Shown here: piece after piece, positions 50,731 to 60,276 of the stretch
How the letters are laid out: every line of letters begins with the position of its first letter
Numbering within the stretch: position 1 is the first letter of the stretch
Assembly (NCBI GenBank): GCA_964627935.1
Contig: CAZVLB010000005.1
Span: forward strand, 124,001-188,000
Length of the DNA stretch: 64,000 nucleotides
Source of the DNA: JAABVY01 sp964627935
GTDB lineage: Bacteria; Zixibacteria; MSB-5A5; JAABVY01
Direction: 5' to 3'
Position numbers and translations under genes: made by a program
The notes under the pieces: model-generated
What the model was told of the DNA's origin: nothing
What the model saw: the letters and a program-made list of their open reading frames with translations, nothing else
The model's database searches: none

Positions 50731-51457
50731 TGGCAAGGTAGTTCTGGTAACAGGTTCAAGCAGGGGACTGGGCAAAATCATTGCCGGAAGATTCCTCGAA
50801 GAAGGATGCAGGGTGGTGATCACATCCCAGAAACCGGAGGAACTGGATAATGCCGAAAAGGAACTCAGCAGGGCCTCCGATCAGGTCCTCAAAGTTGTCG
50901 CTGATATTACCAGCGAGGATGATGCTAAGTCGCTGATCGATAAGATAGTCGAGCGATTCGGACAGATCGATATAGTGGTCAATAATGCCGGTGTTTTCAA
51001 GATGGGCAAAGTCGATGAGATGTCGGTTGATGATTTCGATTTGACCATGAATGTCAATTTCAAGGGAGCATTCCTGACATGCAAATTCGCGCTGCCGCAC
51101 ATGAAAAAGCGCAAACAGGGGCAGATTATAAATATCTGCTCGATCGGCGCCAAACTGGGTCTGGAAAATCTTTCGGCATATTGCGCCTCGAAAGGGGCCC
51201 TGATGATGTTCGGCAACAGCCTCAAGGCTGAGTTGAAGCCATATAAAATCAGGGTAACCAATGTCTATCCGCATGCGATGAATACCCAGAATCAGGATAT
51301 CGAACCCGACAGTGAAAAACGTGCGCAGATGATCGAGCCGGATGATGTCGCTGATGCCTTGATTGCCGTGACTTCATCGGCCGACTATGTCCAGTACCAG
51401 GATATTACGATTTATCCCATGTCGACCAGGATGACCAAGGAAGAGATCACAGAATAG
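50714..51457 (+). CDS. Short-chain dehydrogenase (second SDR of the pterin operon)
   Basis: 247 residues. TGSSRGLG near residue 14, NNAGVFK, SIGAKLG, catalytic YCASK and a C-terminal QDITIYPMSTRM are present. The GTG/ATG start overlaps folE2, meaning translation is coupled. In tetrahydrobiopterin synthesis, sepiapterin reductase is an SDR that reduces 6-pyruvoyl-tetrahydropterin; the place of this gene next to cyclohydrolase and PTPS fits that, though the C-terminal YPMSTR tail is more typical of ketoacyl-ACP-reductase-like SDRs. Confidence 0.78.
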   Translation: MSGRLDGKVVLVTGSSRGLGKIIAGRFLEEGCRVVITSQKPEELDNAEKELSRASDQVLKVVADITSEDDAKSLIDKIVERFGQIDIVVNNAGVFKMGKVDEMSVDDFDLTMNVNFKGAFLTCKFALPHMKKRKQGQIINICSIGAKLGLENLSAYCASKGALMMFGNSLKAELKPYKIRVTNVYPHAMNTQNQDIEPDSEKRAQMIEPDDVADALIAVTSSADYVQYQDITIYPMSTRMTKEEITE

Positions 51458-51579
51458 ATTCGATATACATATATATTCTTTGCCAGATGGTTTTTCAGCC
51501 TACTTTTTTATTTCACAGATCAAGCTCTCAATCGTCATATCAACAGCCATATCTTTAGAAACCTCAACAGGATTTTGCT

Positions 51580-52257
51580 ATGAGATCGATAGCTGTATTT
51601 ATGCTTGTACTGGCGTTGTGTGCCACATCCCGGGCCGCCGATACACTCGAATACAGGGATGCATGTGCCGGTTTTTCCAAAGTTCGATCAGGTTTGCTGA
51701 CACGATATCAGATGCCTGACGCCAACATCGATTCTTTTCATGCTCAGGTGCGAATGCAGTTGGAAATCAGCTTCTTGCATCTGTGCCGTTTCTGGATTGG
51801 TACTGATTGGGATTTTAATGGAATCAGTTCAGTACCGGGGCAGGGCAAAATAGCATGTGGCCATTTTGTGGCCAATATTCTATCTGATCTGGGATTTAAT
51901 TTCAATCGTCGCAAGCTGGGGCGGCAGGCGGCCTCAAGAATCATCTATGCTTTTGTGAAAGACAGTTCGCTGATCCGCAGATATGCCAATATCGATAGCA
52001 AAAAACTGGAAACAGAGCTGAGAAAAATGGGGGCGGGTGTTTATCTCATCGGCCTTGATTATCATGTCGGCTTCCTGGCCTTTGAAAATGACAGTATCTA
52101 TTTCATTCACTCAAGCTTTTATGAGCCTCAGAAAGTTGTCTGGCAGGGCATTCATGAACATTCGCCAATCAAAGACTCAGAAGTAATTATGATCGGCAAA
52201 CTGTTTCAAGACAAGAAAATCCTGAAAGCATGGATCAGGCATGAAAAAATATTTTGA
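51580..52257 (+). CDS. Secreted protein with Cys/His pattern of a papain-like fold
   Basis: A 225-residue exported protein (signal peptide residues 1-19, ending SRAAD). GKIACGHFVANILSDLG about residue 90 starts with a cysteine at the head of a helix, and YHVGFL about residue 167 supplies a histidine in a strand, followed by YFIHSSF. This Cys-His order is that of NlpC/P60 and amidase (CHAP) superfamily enzymes, but the sequence is not close to any I recognise. Two bases from the convergent nucleosidase-like gene. Confidence 0.65.
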   Translation: MRSIAVFMLVLALCATSRAADTLEYRDACAGFSKVRSGLLTRYQMPDANIDSFHAQVRMQLEISFLHLCRFWIGTDWDFNGISSVPGQGKIACGHFVANILSDLGFNFNRRKLGRQAASRIIYAFVKDSSLIRRYANIDSKKLETELRKMGAGVYLIGLDYHVGFLAFENDSIYFIHSSFYEPQKVVWQGIHEHSPIKDSEVIMIGKLFQDKKILKAWIRHEKIF

Positions 52258-52258
52258 T

Positions 52259-53128
52259 TTAATCCAGGCTTCTCAGAAATGTCATCATAACCATCGATGA
52301 ATTCTCGGCCGCCACCTCGAAAAACTCCTCAAGCTGTTTTTCGGCTGTTTGTGTCCTGTCGCCGCCGGCCAGGTCGGAGGCTGAACGAAACGCGATAAAC
52401 GGCAGACCGTTGGCATGGCAGATCTGCGCCACAGCGGCGGATTCCATATCCACGATCAGGGCCCCGAATTGATTACCGAGCCATATTCTCTTTTCGGCAT
52501 TGTCAATGAACTGATTGCCGCTGACACCATGTCCGCCGACTATCAGTTTCGGCATCCTGTCATCAATCAGATTCAGGCCGATCTCATTTGCCTGCATCGT
52601 GCCTGCCTTTTGCATCATTACTGAATCGCAGGCAAAGTGCATGACTCTGGCCACGCTATCGACATGAGCCAGATACGATAGCTGATCCCAGGGGCTGAAT
52701 CCCTCGGAGGATATGATACCATAGTCATGAACAGCCCAGCTATCGCAGATTACAATATCTCCGATTTGAACCGAGCTGTCGACAGCGCCTGCAATCCCGG
52801 AAAATATCACTGCCTTTGGATGATACAGGTCGATTAATCTTTGCGTGCTCATGGAGGCATTAATCAGGCCCATGCCGGATTCCGCCAGGACAACCTCCTG
52901 TCCGGCAAGCTTGCCGAATCCGACAAAACGTCCAAACACACGCGCCGCGCTGTCGGTTTCCATCTCCTCGGCCAGCAGAATCCCCTCGGCATCGAAAGCA
53001 TACAGTACCAGAAAAGGCCTAATCGTCGGCTTTTCTTCTTCAACCTGCCCGTTATCTGCAGGATGGCAGGCTGCAATCAGAATCAAAATACAAGTTAAAG
53101 ATATTAGTAAGCGAATGTATTGTCTCAT
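52259..53128 (-). CDS. Lipoprotein of the MTA/SAH nucleosidase (PNP/UDP) superfamily
   Basis: 289 residues from the ATG at 53128, with GGGGT upstream; a longer frame from 53332 has no start signal. The N-terminus is a lipoprotein signal with lipobox LIAAC. The body shows GMGLINASMSTQRLID, FSGIAGAVDSSVQIGDIV, DMESAAVAQ (purine/ribose-binding glutamate) and RSASDLAGGDR (catalytic Asp). Cytoplasmic MtnN removes adenine from methylthioadenosine; a lipid-anchored version is unusual and implies action on an exported or exogenous nucleoside. Confidence 0.83.
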   Translation of the reverse strand: MRQYIRLLISLTCILILIAACHPADNGQVEEEKPTIRPFLVLYAFDAEGILLAEEMETDSAARVFGRFVGFGKLAGQEVVLAESGMGLINASMSTQRLIDLYHPKAVIFSGIAGAVDSSVQIGDIVICDSWAVHDYGIISSEGFSPWDQLSYLAHVDSVARVMHFACDSVMMQKAGTMQANEIGLNLIDDRMPKLIVGGHGVSGNQFIDNAEKRIWLGNQFGALIVDMESAAVAQICHANGLPFIAFRSASDLAGGDRTQTAEKQLEEFFEVAAENSSMVMMTFLRSLD

Positions 53129-53207
53129 ACTACCCCGGGTTATAAAATTGCCGTTTTTCGAATTATGCAAGTGGATGACAGGATAGCAAGCTAAAACTGC
53201 GGATAAT

Positions 53208-56200
53208 CTAATTCGCGGGCACCTGTGATGGTTTGCGATCCAGTTCTTCACGAACCGCACGGGCCAGCCGTTCGATCGTATATGGCTTTTTGACATATTG
53301 CCCGGCGCCCAGTTCCTGCATGCGCAGTACATGTTCTGTCTGTGAGTACCCGGAAACTATTATCGCTTTCTGGCCGGGATGAATCTTGATGATTTCTTCA
53401 TAAGTACGCAAGCCGTCGAAATCCTTTTCCATGATCATATCCAGAAGCACTATATCCGCCTGGCTGTCTTTCAGGTAATCAATCGCCTCACGTCCTCCGC
53501 AGACGCAATGAATATCATAGCCCATGCTTTCCAGCATGTCGGCCACCATTTCACGCTGTTCGGCGGAATCATCAACAATCAACACTTTTTCCTCGCCACC
53601 CAGATAGGCCTCTGACTGATCCAGTTCATCGGCCGCATCGGCGGTGACAGGAAAATACAGCACGAATTCCGTGCCCTGGCCGATTTCCGAGAAAACATCA
53701 TAGTAGCCTTTATGATCCTTGACAATGCCATAGACTACCGACAGGCCCAGGCCGCTGCCCGAGGTGCCCATTTTCTTCTTGGAGAAATAAGGCTCGAATA
53801 TTTTATCAATATCCTCAGGCGCTATGCCCACACCCGTATCTGCAATGCGCAGGATAATGTAATCATCTTCCGGGATATTTATGATTCCGCTGATCAGCTT
53901 GTTCTTAAAACGCCTGCGCGTGCTGATCGAAAGCCGTCCGCCGTCTTTCATGGCATCGAAGGCATTGACCACCAGGTTCATAATCACTTTCCAGAGATGA
54001 GCCTCGGAACCGTTGATCAGTCCGCATTCGCGATCCAGGTCGATATTGACTTCAACATTGGGATTCTCGGACACCAGTTTATTGAAATTGGCCGACTCGG
54101 TATATGAATCCACAACGCTGTTCAGATCAAGCGGATGCATCTCGTAGCGCCCGCGCCTGGCCAGGGTCAGAAGATCCTGAATAACATCTGCCGCCTCGCT
54201 GGCCGAACGGCCCATCTTTTCGATCTGCTTGCGCACCGGGCTGTCTTCGGGAAGACGTGACAGGATCAGATCGGGGTAGCCCACCAGAGGACCAAGCATA
54301 TTGTTTAAGTCATGCGCCACGCCGCCGGCCAGGATACCCAGCGATTCCATCCGTTCCGCCTTCTCCAGTTTTTCCTGAAGCTTGCGCCGGTTTTCTTCAT
54401 TGCGTTTGCGTTCTATGACCATTGCAATCGGGCCGGAGACAAAAGTCAAAAGGTCCAGTTCAGTCCGTGTGAATTTATATGGGTTTTCATAATCCTGCAG
54501 AACCATCACGCCGGTCACCTCGCTGGCCGTCTTGAGCGGCACGCCCATCCAGATTTTCGAGGGGTTGCCGATTAGTTCCACCTCACCCTCTTCGCTGAGT
54601 TGCTCATGCCTGGCTGCATTGATCAGCACCGGTTTGCCCAGCCTGCGAACATAATCGGTCAGGCTACCCTTAAGAGGCTGCGATTCATATTCATCACCGT
54701 CCTTATCATCAACGCAGTACGGGAATGTATACACCTCTTCTTCTGAATCATACAGGGCGACATAAAAATTGCGGAAATCGATCAATGTGCCCAGTTCGCG
54801 ATGAACTGTTTTCAGCAGCTTATAAAGGCTGGAGGTGCTGTTGGCCGCCTCGGAAATATTTAGCAGTACTGTCTGGGCCCGTTCGGCGCGTTTTCTTTCG
54901 CTGATATTACTTCCGTAGATATAAAATGTTTGCGTGATCATGTCCCATTTCGTTGTGAACAGGAAAGTACCCGGCAGCATATCCTGCTCGACCTGGATCT
55001 CTTTAAATGAGCGTATCTCCTCCAGTGACTTATCCCGATAATCAGGGAAGAGCTCATCGATATTGATATCGGACAGCTCGAAATTAAACAGGCGTTCGGC
55101 CGCGGGATTGGCGCGAATTACCTTTCCCTCGAAATTTGCCTGGATCACCGGCGCGGGATTATTGCGCGCAAAGGCGGCCTGGTGACGAAGTTCTGTCTCG
55201 GCATCTTTGCGATCGGTGATATCAACATGTGTGCCGACCAAGCGGATCGGATGTCCCCGGGAGTCTCGGGCAACCACCTTGCCCCTGGATAGAATCCATT
55301 TATAATCACCCTGCCTGGTTCTCATCCTGAACTCGACTTCGAAGCTTGGGGATTTATCGTCTATTGCCTGGCGAACTGTTTCTTCAGTTTTATCGCGATC
55401 ATCCTCATGAAGCAGATTCGCCCATGTCTCATAGGTGCCCGGTAACTCATCCGGTTCATAGCCCAGCATGGTAAACCAGCGCGGGCCGAAATATGCCTGA
55501 CCACTTCGTATATCCCAGTCCCAGAGACCGTCACTGGTAGCTTCCAGGGCCATGTTCAGCCGCTCCTCACTGACTCGCAGGGCTTCTTCGGCTTTTTTCC
55601 TGTCGCTGATATCGCGGGCTATACCCAGGAGCACCGGTTTGCCCTCGAGTTTCATCGGTACAGTCGAGACCTCGATATAAACCTCGCTGCCGTCCATGCG
55701 TAATAACGTGAACTCATTCGGACCGGTGTTTTTGCCCGCCTTGTTTTTTGCCATCAGGCGGATCGCCTGCCGCATCTGCTCCGGCGGCAGAAGCTTGAGC
55801 TTGATAAAGCTCTTGCCGATCAAATCCTCTTTTTTGCAGCCGATGATCTTTTCCGCGGCACGATTGCCGTCGATAAACCTGCCGCGCAGGTCACAGACGA
55901 AAAGGCCATCCGGCGCAAGTTCAAATAGCAGCTTGAATCTTTCCTGCGAAAGCCTGTTTCGCTCCTCCGCATGGCGCCTTTCCACCATCTCGCGTTTTAG
56001 CCGTTCATTGGTACGGATCACCTTCTCGCGGTTTTCACGCAGGGTTTTGATGATATGTTCTTCATTTTCGAATGCAGTCTTGAAACCTTTGACCAATGAG
56101 CCTATGGCAAATGTCAGCAGGCCGTTCAAGGCCAGGGCATTTCCACTTTGAATCAGGAAGATATTGAAGGCATTTGAAAGTCCTGCCGACCAGGGGGTGA

Positions 56201-56684
56201 TATTAAGCTCAATCAGGATCAGCGTGCCGATATACGTGAATGCATTTAAAGCAAGTGCATATACGGCGGGCCGGATTCCCAGAAAAAGCACTGTTAGTAT
56301 CGGAAATGAAAACAGCCAGAGAGTGCTTCCACCTAACGGTCCGGTTAGATAAAGCAGGTAGATGCCCAACAGGTATGCGATAGAGATTATACTCAGTACA
56401 CGGGTGCGGTATTTCAAGGACTTGCTCAGACAGAGATAAATCATCCAGGCATAGACAACTGTATCTATGACGGCCAGCAACCAGTAATTTTCCTTAATTG
56501 CGAAATAAACACTGGGAACATAAGCGATCATGCCCAGCAACATGGTCGACATAAGCAGGACCTTAAGTATACGTTCCTGCCAGTATTCGATTTTGTTCGA
56601 ATGCGCCTCATCTGAAACCTCAAGCAGTTTCTTGAGGTGTGCCAGCGGAATAGGGCCGGGCTTTTTTATATAATCATTTTTCAT
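53208..56684 (-). CDS. Hybrid sensor histidine kinase
   Basis: 1,158 residues. N-terminal five to six membrane helices (residues 45-200, with a short extracellular loop), a coiled coil, three PAS domains (about 245-365, 368-495, 500-610), a GAF domain (615-775), HisKA dimerisation with GGVAHDLNNMLGPLVG near residue 795, HATPase with NLVVNAFDAM and GSGLGLSVVYG, and a C-terminal receiver domain with phospho-acceptor Asp in IVLLDMIM near residue 1075. No response regulator gene is adjacent, so the attached receiver is the only visible output. Isolated minus-strand gene. Confidence 0.92.
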   Translation of the reverse strand: MKNDYIKKPGPIPLAHLKKLLEVSDEAHSNKIEYWQERILKVLLMSTMLLGMIAYVPSVYFAIKENYWLLAVIDTVVYAWMIYLCLSKSLKYRTRVLSIISIAYLLGIYLLYLTGPLGGSTLWLFSFPILTVLFLGIRPAVYALALNAFTYIGTLILIELNITPWSAGLSNAFNIFLIQSGNALALNGLLTFAIGSLVKGFKTAFENEEHIIKTLRENREKVIRTNERLKREMVERRHAEERNRLSQERFKLLFELAPDGLFVCDLRGRFIDGNRAAEKIIGCKKEDLIGKSFIKLKLLPPEQMRQAIRLMAKNKAGKNTGPNEFTLLRMDGSEVYIEVSTVPMKLEGKPVLLGIARDISDRKKAEEALRVSEERLNMALEATSDGLWDWDIRSGQAYFGPRWFTMLGYEPDELPGTYETWANLLHEDDRDKTEETVRQAIDDKSPSFEVEFRMRTRQGDYKWILSRGKVVARDSRGHPIRLVGTHVDITDRKDAETELRHQAAFARNNPAPVIQANFEGKVIRANPAAERLFNFELSDINIDELFPDYRDKSLEEIRSFKEIQVEQDMLPGTFLFTTKWDMITQTFYIYGSNISERKRAERAQTVLLNISEAANSTSSLYKLLKTVHRELGTLIDFRNFYVALYDSEEEVYTFPYCVDDKDGDEYESQPLKGSLTDYVRRLGKPVLINAARHEQLSEEGEVELIGNPSKIWMGVPLKTASEVTGVMVLQDYENPYKFTRTELDLLTFVSGPIAMVIERKRNEENRRKLQEKLEKAERMESLGILAGGVAHDLNNMLGPLVGYPDLILSRLPEDSPVRKQIEKMGRSASEAADVIQDLLTLARRGRYEMHPLDLNSVVDSYTESANFNKLVSENPNVEVNIDLDRECGLINGSEAHLWKVIMNLVVNAFDAMKDGGRLSISTRRRFKNKLISGIINIPEDDYIILRIADTGVGIAPEDIDKIFEPYFSKKKMGTSGSGLGLSVVYGIVKDHKGYYDVFSEIGQGTEFVLYFPVTADAADELDQSEAYLGGEEKVLIVDDSAEQREMVADMLESMGYDIHCVCGGREAIDYLKDSQADIVLLDMIMEKDFDGLRTYEEIIKIHPGQKAIIVSGYSQTEHVLRMQELGAGQYVKKPYTIERLARAVREELDRKPSQVPAN

Positions 56685-56840
56685 CTGCCAACAGTAGCCC
56701 CTGGCTTTTGCGTGCGGTCAGCACGAGCAATTTTATCAGCTTTCTCCTCAAATTATATTTCGACATAAGCCGTTGATCGTTTTAGAGAAAACCGGGAGAA
56801 TTGGTAAGATATCTATGCTTTGGGATATAATAACAGGGCT

Positions 56841-57989
56841 TTAATCTGTTTCCGCGCCCAGGGGAAGATCAAAAACGCGGTAGGTTTTGTAGTGTTCAGC
56901 GCCGAGAAGTTTGGCGACACGGATCATCAGCTCATTATCCTCCAGAACCCATGAGATTTCGCCCCATTCATAGCCTTTTTCAAGTCCGCGGTTGAATGTT
57001 TCAAGATAGAACACATTGTCAATACCCCGTTTCTGGTAGTCATGTTCTATTCCCATGGTGATGATGCGCAGGGAGTTGATCTTGTTCTTGATTTTGGAGT
57101 GCCAGAGCAGTTTGATTGCGCCGAATGGAAACAGCCGTCCTTTAGTATAAGGAAGTATCTGATAGACATTGGGCAGGGCCATGGAAAAGCCGATCGGATT
57201 ACCGTCAACCTCGGCAATAAAGATCAGGTCGGGATCGACTATTTCCTTCATATCCTTGGCGATATGCAGGAATTCATCATCCGGCAGAGGAATAAAGCCC
57301 CAGTTTTTGCTCCAGGCCTTATTGTAAATTTTGTTAACGACCTTTAGTTCCGACTTGAAGTTGCGCATATCCAGATTGCGCACCTTGACATTTTCCTTGT
57401 GCTTGATCCTCTCGACGATTTTCTCCACACGTTCAGGAGGACGATTATCTCGTGTCATCTTGAAGGCATACAGGTCCTTGGACTTGCGGAACCCGAATTT
57501 TTCCATAAAATCGATATAATAGTTCGGATTATAGGGCATATTCACCATCGGCGGTGAATCAAAATTGTCGATAACAAAGCCCAGTTCATAATTGGTGGAG
57601 AAATTTGTCGGCCCGCGCATGACCACCAGGCCCTCTTTTTTGAGTTCGATCAATGCTACTCGAAAAAGAACGCTGGCCACATCGTAATCATCGATACACT
57701 CAAAAAAGCCGAAGAAACCGACACGATCCTCGTGAAAAGCATTGTGATTATAATTTACAATCGAGGCGATCCGTCCGGCTAGCTTGCCATTCTTTTTTGC
57801 CAGGAAATATTTCACCCGCGAATAGCGGAAGAACGGATTTTTATTTTTATCGAAAAATGATTTCCGTTCGGCAATCAGCGGAGGCACCCAGTTGGGATCG
57901 TCTTTGTAAAGCTTGAATGGGAACTTGATGAACCTATTCATGTCGCGGCCGGATTTGACCTCGACAATCTGTATGTCTTCGAATGGCAT
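56841..57989 (-). CDS. GNAT-like acyltransferase, candidate bacterial ceramide synthase
   Basis: 382 residues, soluble, start ATG 57989 four bases after the upstream gene's stop region. It begins MPFEDIQIVEVKSGRDMNRF and has a C-terminal GNAT-like fold with ITMGIEHDYQKRGIDNVFY, where the usual pyrophosphate-loop Q.RG is seen as QKRG. Families of this type sit next to serine palmitoyltransferase in Bacteroidetes and Caulobacter, where the partner acylates the sphingoid base. Position directly downstream of the serine-palmitoyltransferase-like gene supports the same role. The acyl donor is not visible. Confidence 0.7.
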   Translation of the reverse strand: MPFEDIQIVEVKSGRDMNRFIKFPFKLYKDDPNWVPPLIAERKSFFDKNKNPFFRYSRVKYFLAKKNGKLAGRIASIVNYNHNAFHEDRVGFFGFFECIDDYDVASVLFRVALIELKKEGLVVMRGPTNFSTNYELGFVIDNFDSPPMVNMPYNPNYYIDFMEKFGFRKSKDLYAFKMTRDNRPPERVEKIVERIKHKENVKVRNLDMRNFKSELKVVNKIYNKAWSKNWGFIPLPDDEFLHIAKDMKEIVDPDLIFIAEVDGNPIGFSMALPNVYQILPYTKGRLFPFGAIKLLWHSKIKNKINSLRIITMGIEHDYQKRGIDNVFYLETFNRGLEKGYEWGEISWVLEDNELMIRVAKLLGAEHYKTYRVFDLPLGAETD

Positions 57990-57992
57990 AGG

Positions 57993-59201
57993 CTATATCA
58001 GGTCGAGCTTTTTGCCCACTTTTTCAAAAGTCTCCAGGACAAAATCAAGCTGCTCATCAGTGTGCGTAGCGGTATACGAAGTTCTTATCAGGGCATTGCC
58101 GGGTGTTACCGCCGGGGCTATGATGGCATTGGCAAAGATACCGGCATCATAGAGAACCTTCCAGAACGTGAAGCAGGCCATATCGTCGCCGATATAAACC
58201 GGCACTATGGGAGTTTCTGATACCCCGATATCATAGCCCATCGAAGTCAGGCCCTTGCGCATCTTCTGTCCGTTTTTGATCAGCTTTTCGCGGCGTTCCG
58301 GTTCCGATTTGATGATTTTCAGGCAGGCCAGGACTGTTGCCACAGCCGAGGGCGGCAATGCGGCGGAAAATATCAATGGCCGTGAAAAGTGCTTTATAAA
58401 ATCGATCACATACGAATCGGCCGCTATTGCTCCGCCTATCGATGCAAACGATTTGGAAAAAGTGGTCATGACTAAATCAACCCGGTCATTCAGGCCGAAA
58501 TGAGTTGCCGTCCCCGAACCATCCTCGCCCAAAACGCCCATGGAATGCGCATCATCAACCATCAGCCGGAAATTATATTTGTCGCGCAAACGAACCAGTC
58601 CGGGCAGGTCGACAATATCACCCTCCATCGAAAACACGCCGTCCACAACGACAAAGGCGCCAAAATCGCCCGTATGCGATTCCATGATTCGATCCAGGTC
58701 GGCTACGTCATTGTGGCGATATTTGAGTGTCTTACCAAATGCAAGGCGGCAACCATCGACAATCGAAGCATGGTCGGACCTGTCGGCCAGGATAATATCG
58801 TTCTTGTGAATCAGGCTGGAGATTGTGCCCAGGTTGGTTTGAAATCCGGTGGAGAAAACAAGCACCGCCTCTTTGCGCATAAAGCGGGCAAGCTCTTCTT
58901 CCAGTTCCAGATGAATATCCAGGGTACCATTCAAAAAACGCGAACCGGTACATCCGACCCCGTATTTCTTCGTAGCCTTCTGCGCCGCCTCAATCACCTC
59001 GGGATGAGTTGTCAGTCCCAGGTAATTGTTGGAGCCGATCATGATCAGCTCTTTGCCGTTGATTTTTACGGTGTTGGCAGCGGCCGAGGAAATCGGATTA
59101 AAATACGGATAAACCCCCGCGTTACGAACTTCGGCTGCGCGAGTAAATGCGCGGCATTTGTCAAAGATGTCTCGAGTTTTTACTTGTTCGCTTCCTTGCA
59201 T
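57993..59201 (-). CDS. Serine palmitoyltransferase-like alpha-oxoamine synthase
   Basis: 402 residues, PLP-dependent. IMIGSNNYLGLTTHPEV near residue 52, GCTGSRFLNGTLD near residue 82, FSTGFQTNLG, DDAHSMGVLG, and the PLP lysine in TTFSKSFASIGG. SRFLNGTLDIH and NNYLGLTTHP are close to the Bacteroides serine palmitoyltransferase, but related enzymes (glycine C-acetyltransferase, BioF) share much of this. The neighbours (acyltransferase and epimerase) favour sphingoid-base synthesis. Divergent from the epimerase gene across an 80-base gap. Confidence 0.85.
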   Translation of the reverse strand: MQGSEQVKTRDIFDKCRAFTRAAEVRNAGVYPYFNPISSAAANTVKINGKELIMIGSNNYLGLTTHPEVIEAAQKATKKYGVGCTGSRFLNGTLDIHLELEEELARFMRKEAVLVFSTGFQTNLGTISSLIHKNDIILADRSDHASIVDGCRLAFGKTLKYRHNDVADLDRIMESHTGDFGAFVVVDGVFSMEGDIVDLPGLVRLRDKYNFRLMVDDAHSMGVLGEDGSGTATHFGLNDRVDLVMTTFSKSFASIGGAIAADSYVIDFIKHFSRPLIFSAALPPSAVATVLACLKIIKSEPERREKLIKNGQKMRKGLTSMGYDIGVSETPIVPVYIGDDMACFTFWKVLYDAGIFANAIIAPAVTPGNALIRTSYTATHTDEQLDFVLETFEKVGKKLDLI

Positions 59202-59281
59202 TTCCTTATTCTTTCAGCTAAAGCTGTAAGGTTACGCTGACAAACGAGTTTTGTCAAGAAAATTAAAGCTCAAACAGGCTT

Positions 59282-60271
59282 ATGAATAAAGGCACTGCCC
59301 TGGTTACGGGCTCCAATGGTTTCGTGGGAAGCCATCTCTGTGAAAAGCTGATCGATGAGGGCTGGCATGTCAAGGCGCTGGTGCGTAAAACATCCAACCT
59401 GCGCTTCATCCAGCATCTCAAAATGGAAATCGTTTACGGCGAGCTTTCCGATCCGCAATCATTGGCCCCGATCCTCGAAAATGTCGATGTTGTGTTTAAT
59501 CCCGCCGGTCTTGTCAAAGCCCGTGACGGCGAAACATTTATGCGTGTAAACCGGGATGGTACCAATAACCTGGCCGAAGCGGTCAAACAGCATAAGCCGG
59601 ATATCAAAAGGTTCGTGCATATATCCTCGCAGGCCGCCGCCGGCCCGGCTGAATCGCTTGTGCCTGTTACCGAAAAAGACAGGCCCCATCCGGTCTCCGA
59701 TTACGGTCATTCCAAGCTGGAATCCGAAAACGCCGTATTGCGTTTCAAGGATGATTACCCGGTCACGATTATCCGTCCACCTGCGGTCTATGGCCCTCGT
59801 GATATTGATGTTTACAAGTTTTTTCGCATGATCGGGCTGGGTTTTAATGTCAAACTGGGCTTTGACCATAAATTCGTGTCCATGATTCATGTCCGCGACC
59901 TGGCCGATATCTGCCTCCTGGCGGCCGAAAATGACAAAGCGGTGGGTGAAAGCTTCTTTGCATGCAATCCGGGCATTTATGAGATGGATTTTCTGATGGC
60001 TCTGATTGCCGATGTGATGCGCAAGGATACGGTCGATGTTATCGTCCCTGTCAGCGTCGCCAATGCCATCGCTCATCTGGTAAAATCCGTCAGCAATATG
60101 CTCAACAAGATCGCACCCTTCGCACCCGATAAAATCCGCGAACTGTCCTATAATTACTGGATCTGTTCGGCCGAAAAGGCGGAGGATCTGCTGGGTTGGC
60201 GGGCCGGAATTGCCATTGAAGACGGTTTCCGGGAAACCTATAAATGGTATAAGATGGAAGGCTGGCTGTAG
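59282..60271 (+). CDS. NAD-dependent epimerase/dehydratase, candidate ceramide reductase
   Basis: 329 residues, extended SDR. VTGSNGFVGSHLCE near residue 9, NPAGLVKARDGE, HISSQAAAGP, and DYGHSKLESE for the YxxxK. IRPPAVYGPRD follows. The family includes 3-beta-hydroxysteroid dehydrogenase-like enzymes and the CerR-type enzyme of bacterial ceramide synthesis. It is divergent from the serine-palmitoyltransferase-like gene, and the shared 80-base gap probably holds both promoters. Assignment to 3-oxo-ceramide reduction is inference from context. Confidence 0.82.
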   Translation: MNKGTALVTGSNGFVGSHLCEKLIDEGWHVKALVRKTSNLRFIQHLKMEIVYGELSDPQSLAPILENVDVVFNPAGLVKARDGETFMRVNRDGTNNLAEAVKQHKPDIKRFVHISSQAAAGPAESLVPVTEKDRPHPVSDYGHSKLESENAVLRFKDDYPVTIIRPPAVYGPRDIDVYKFFRMIGLGFNVKLGFDHKFVSMIHVRDLADICLLAAENDKAVGESFFACNPGIYEMDFLMALIADVMRKDTVDVIVPVSVANAIAHLVKSVSNMLNKIAPFAPDKIRELSYNYWICSAEKAEDLLGWRAGIAIEDGFRETYKWYKMEGWL

Positions 60272-60276
60272 CGTCA

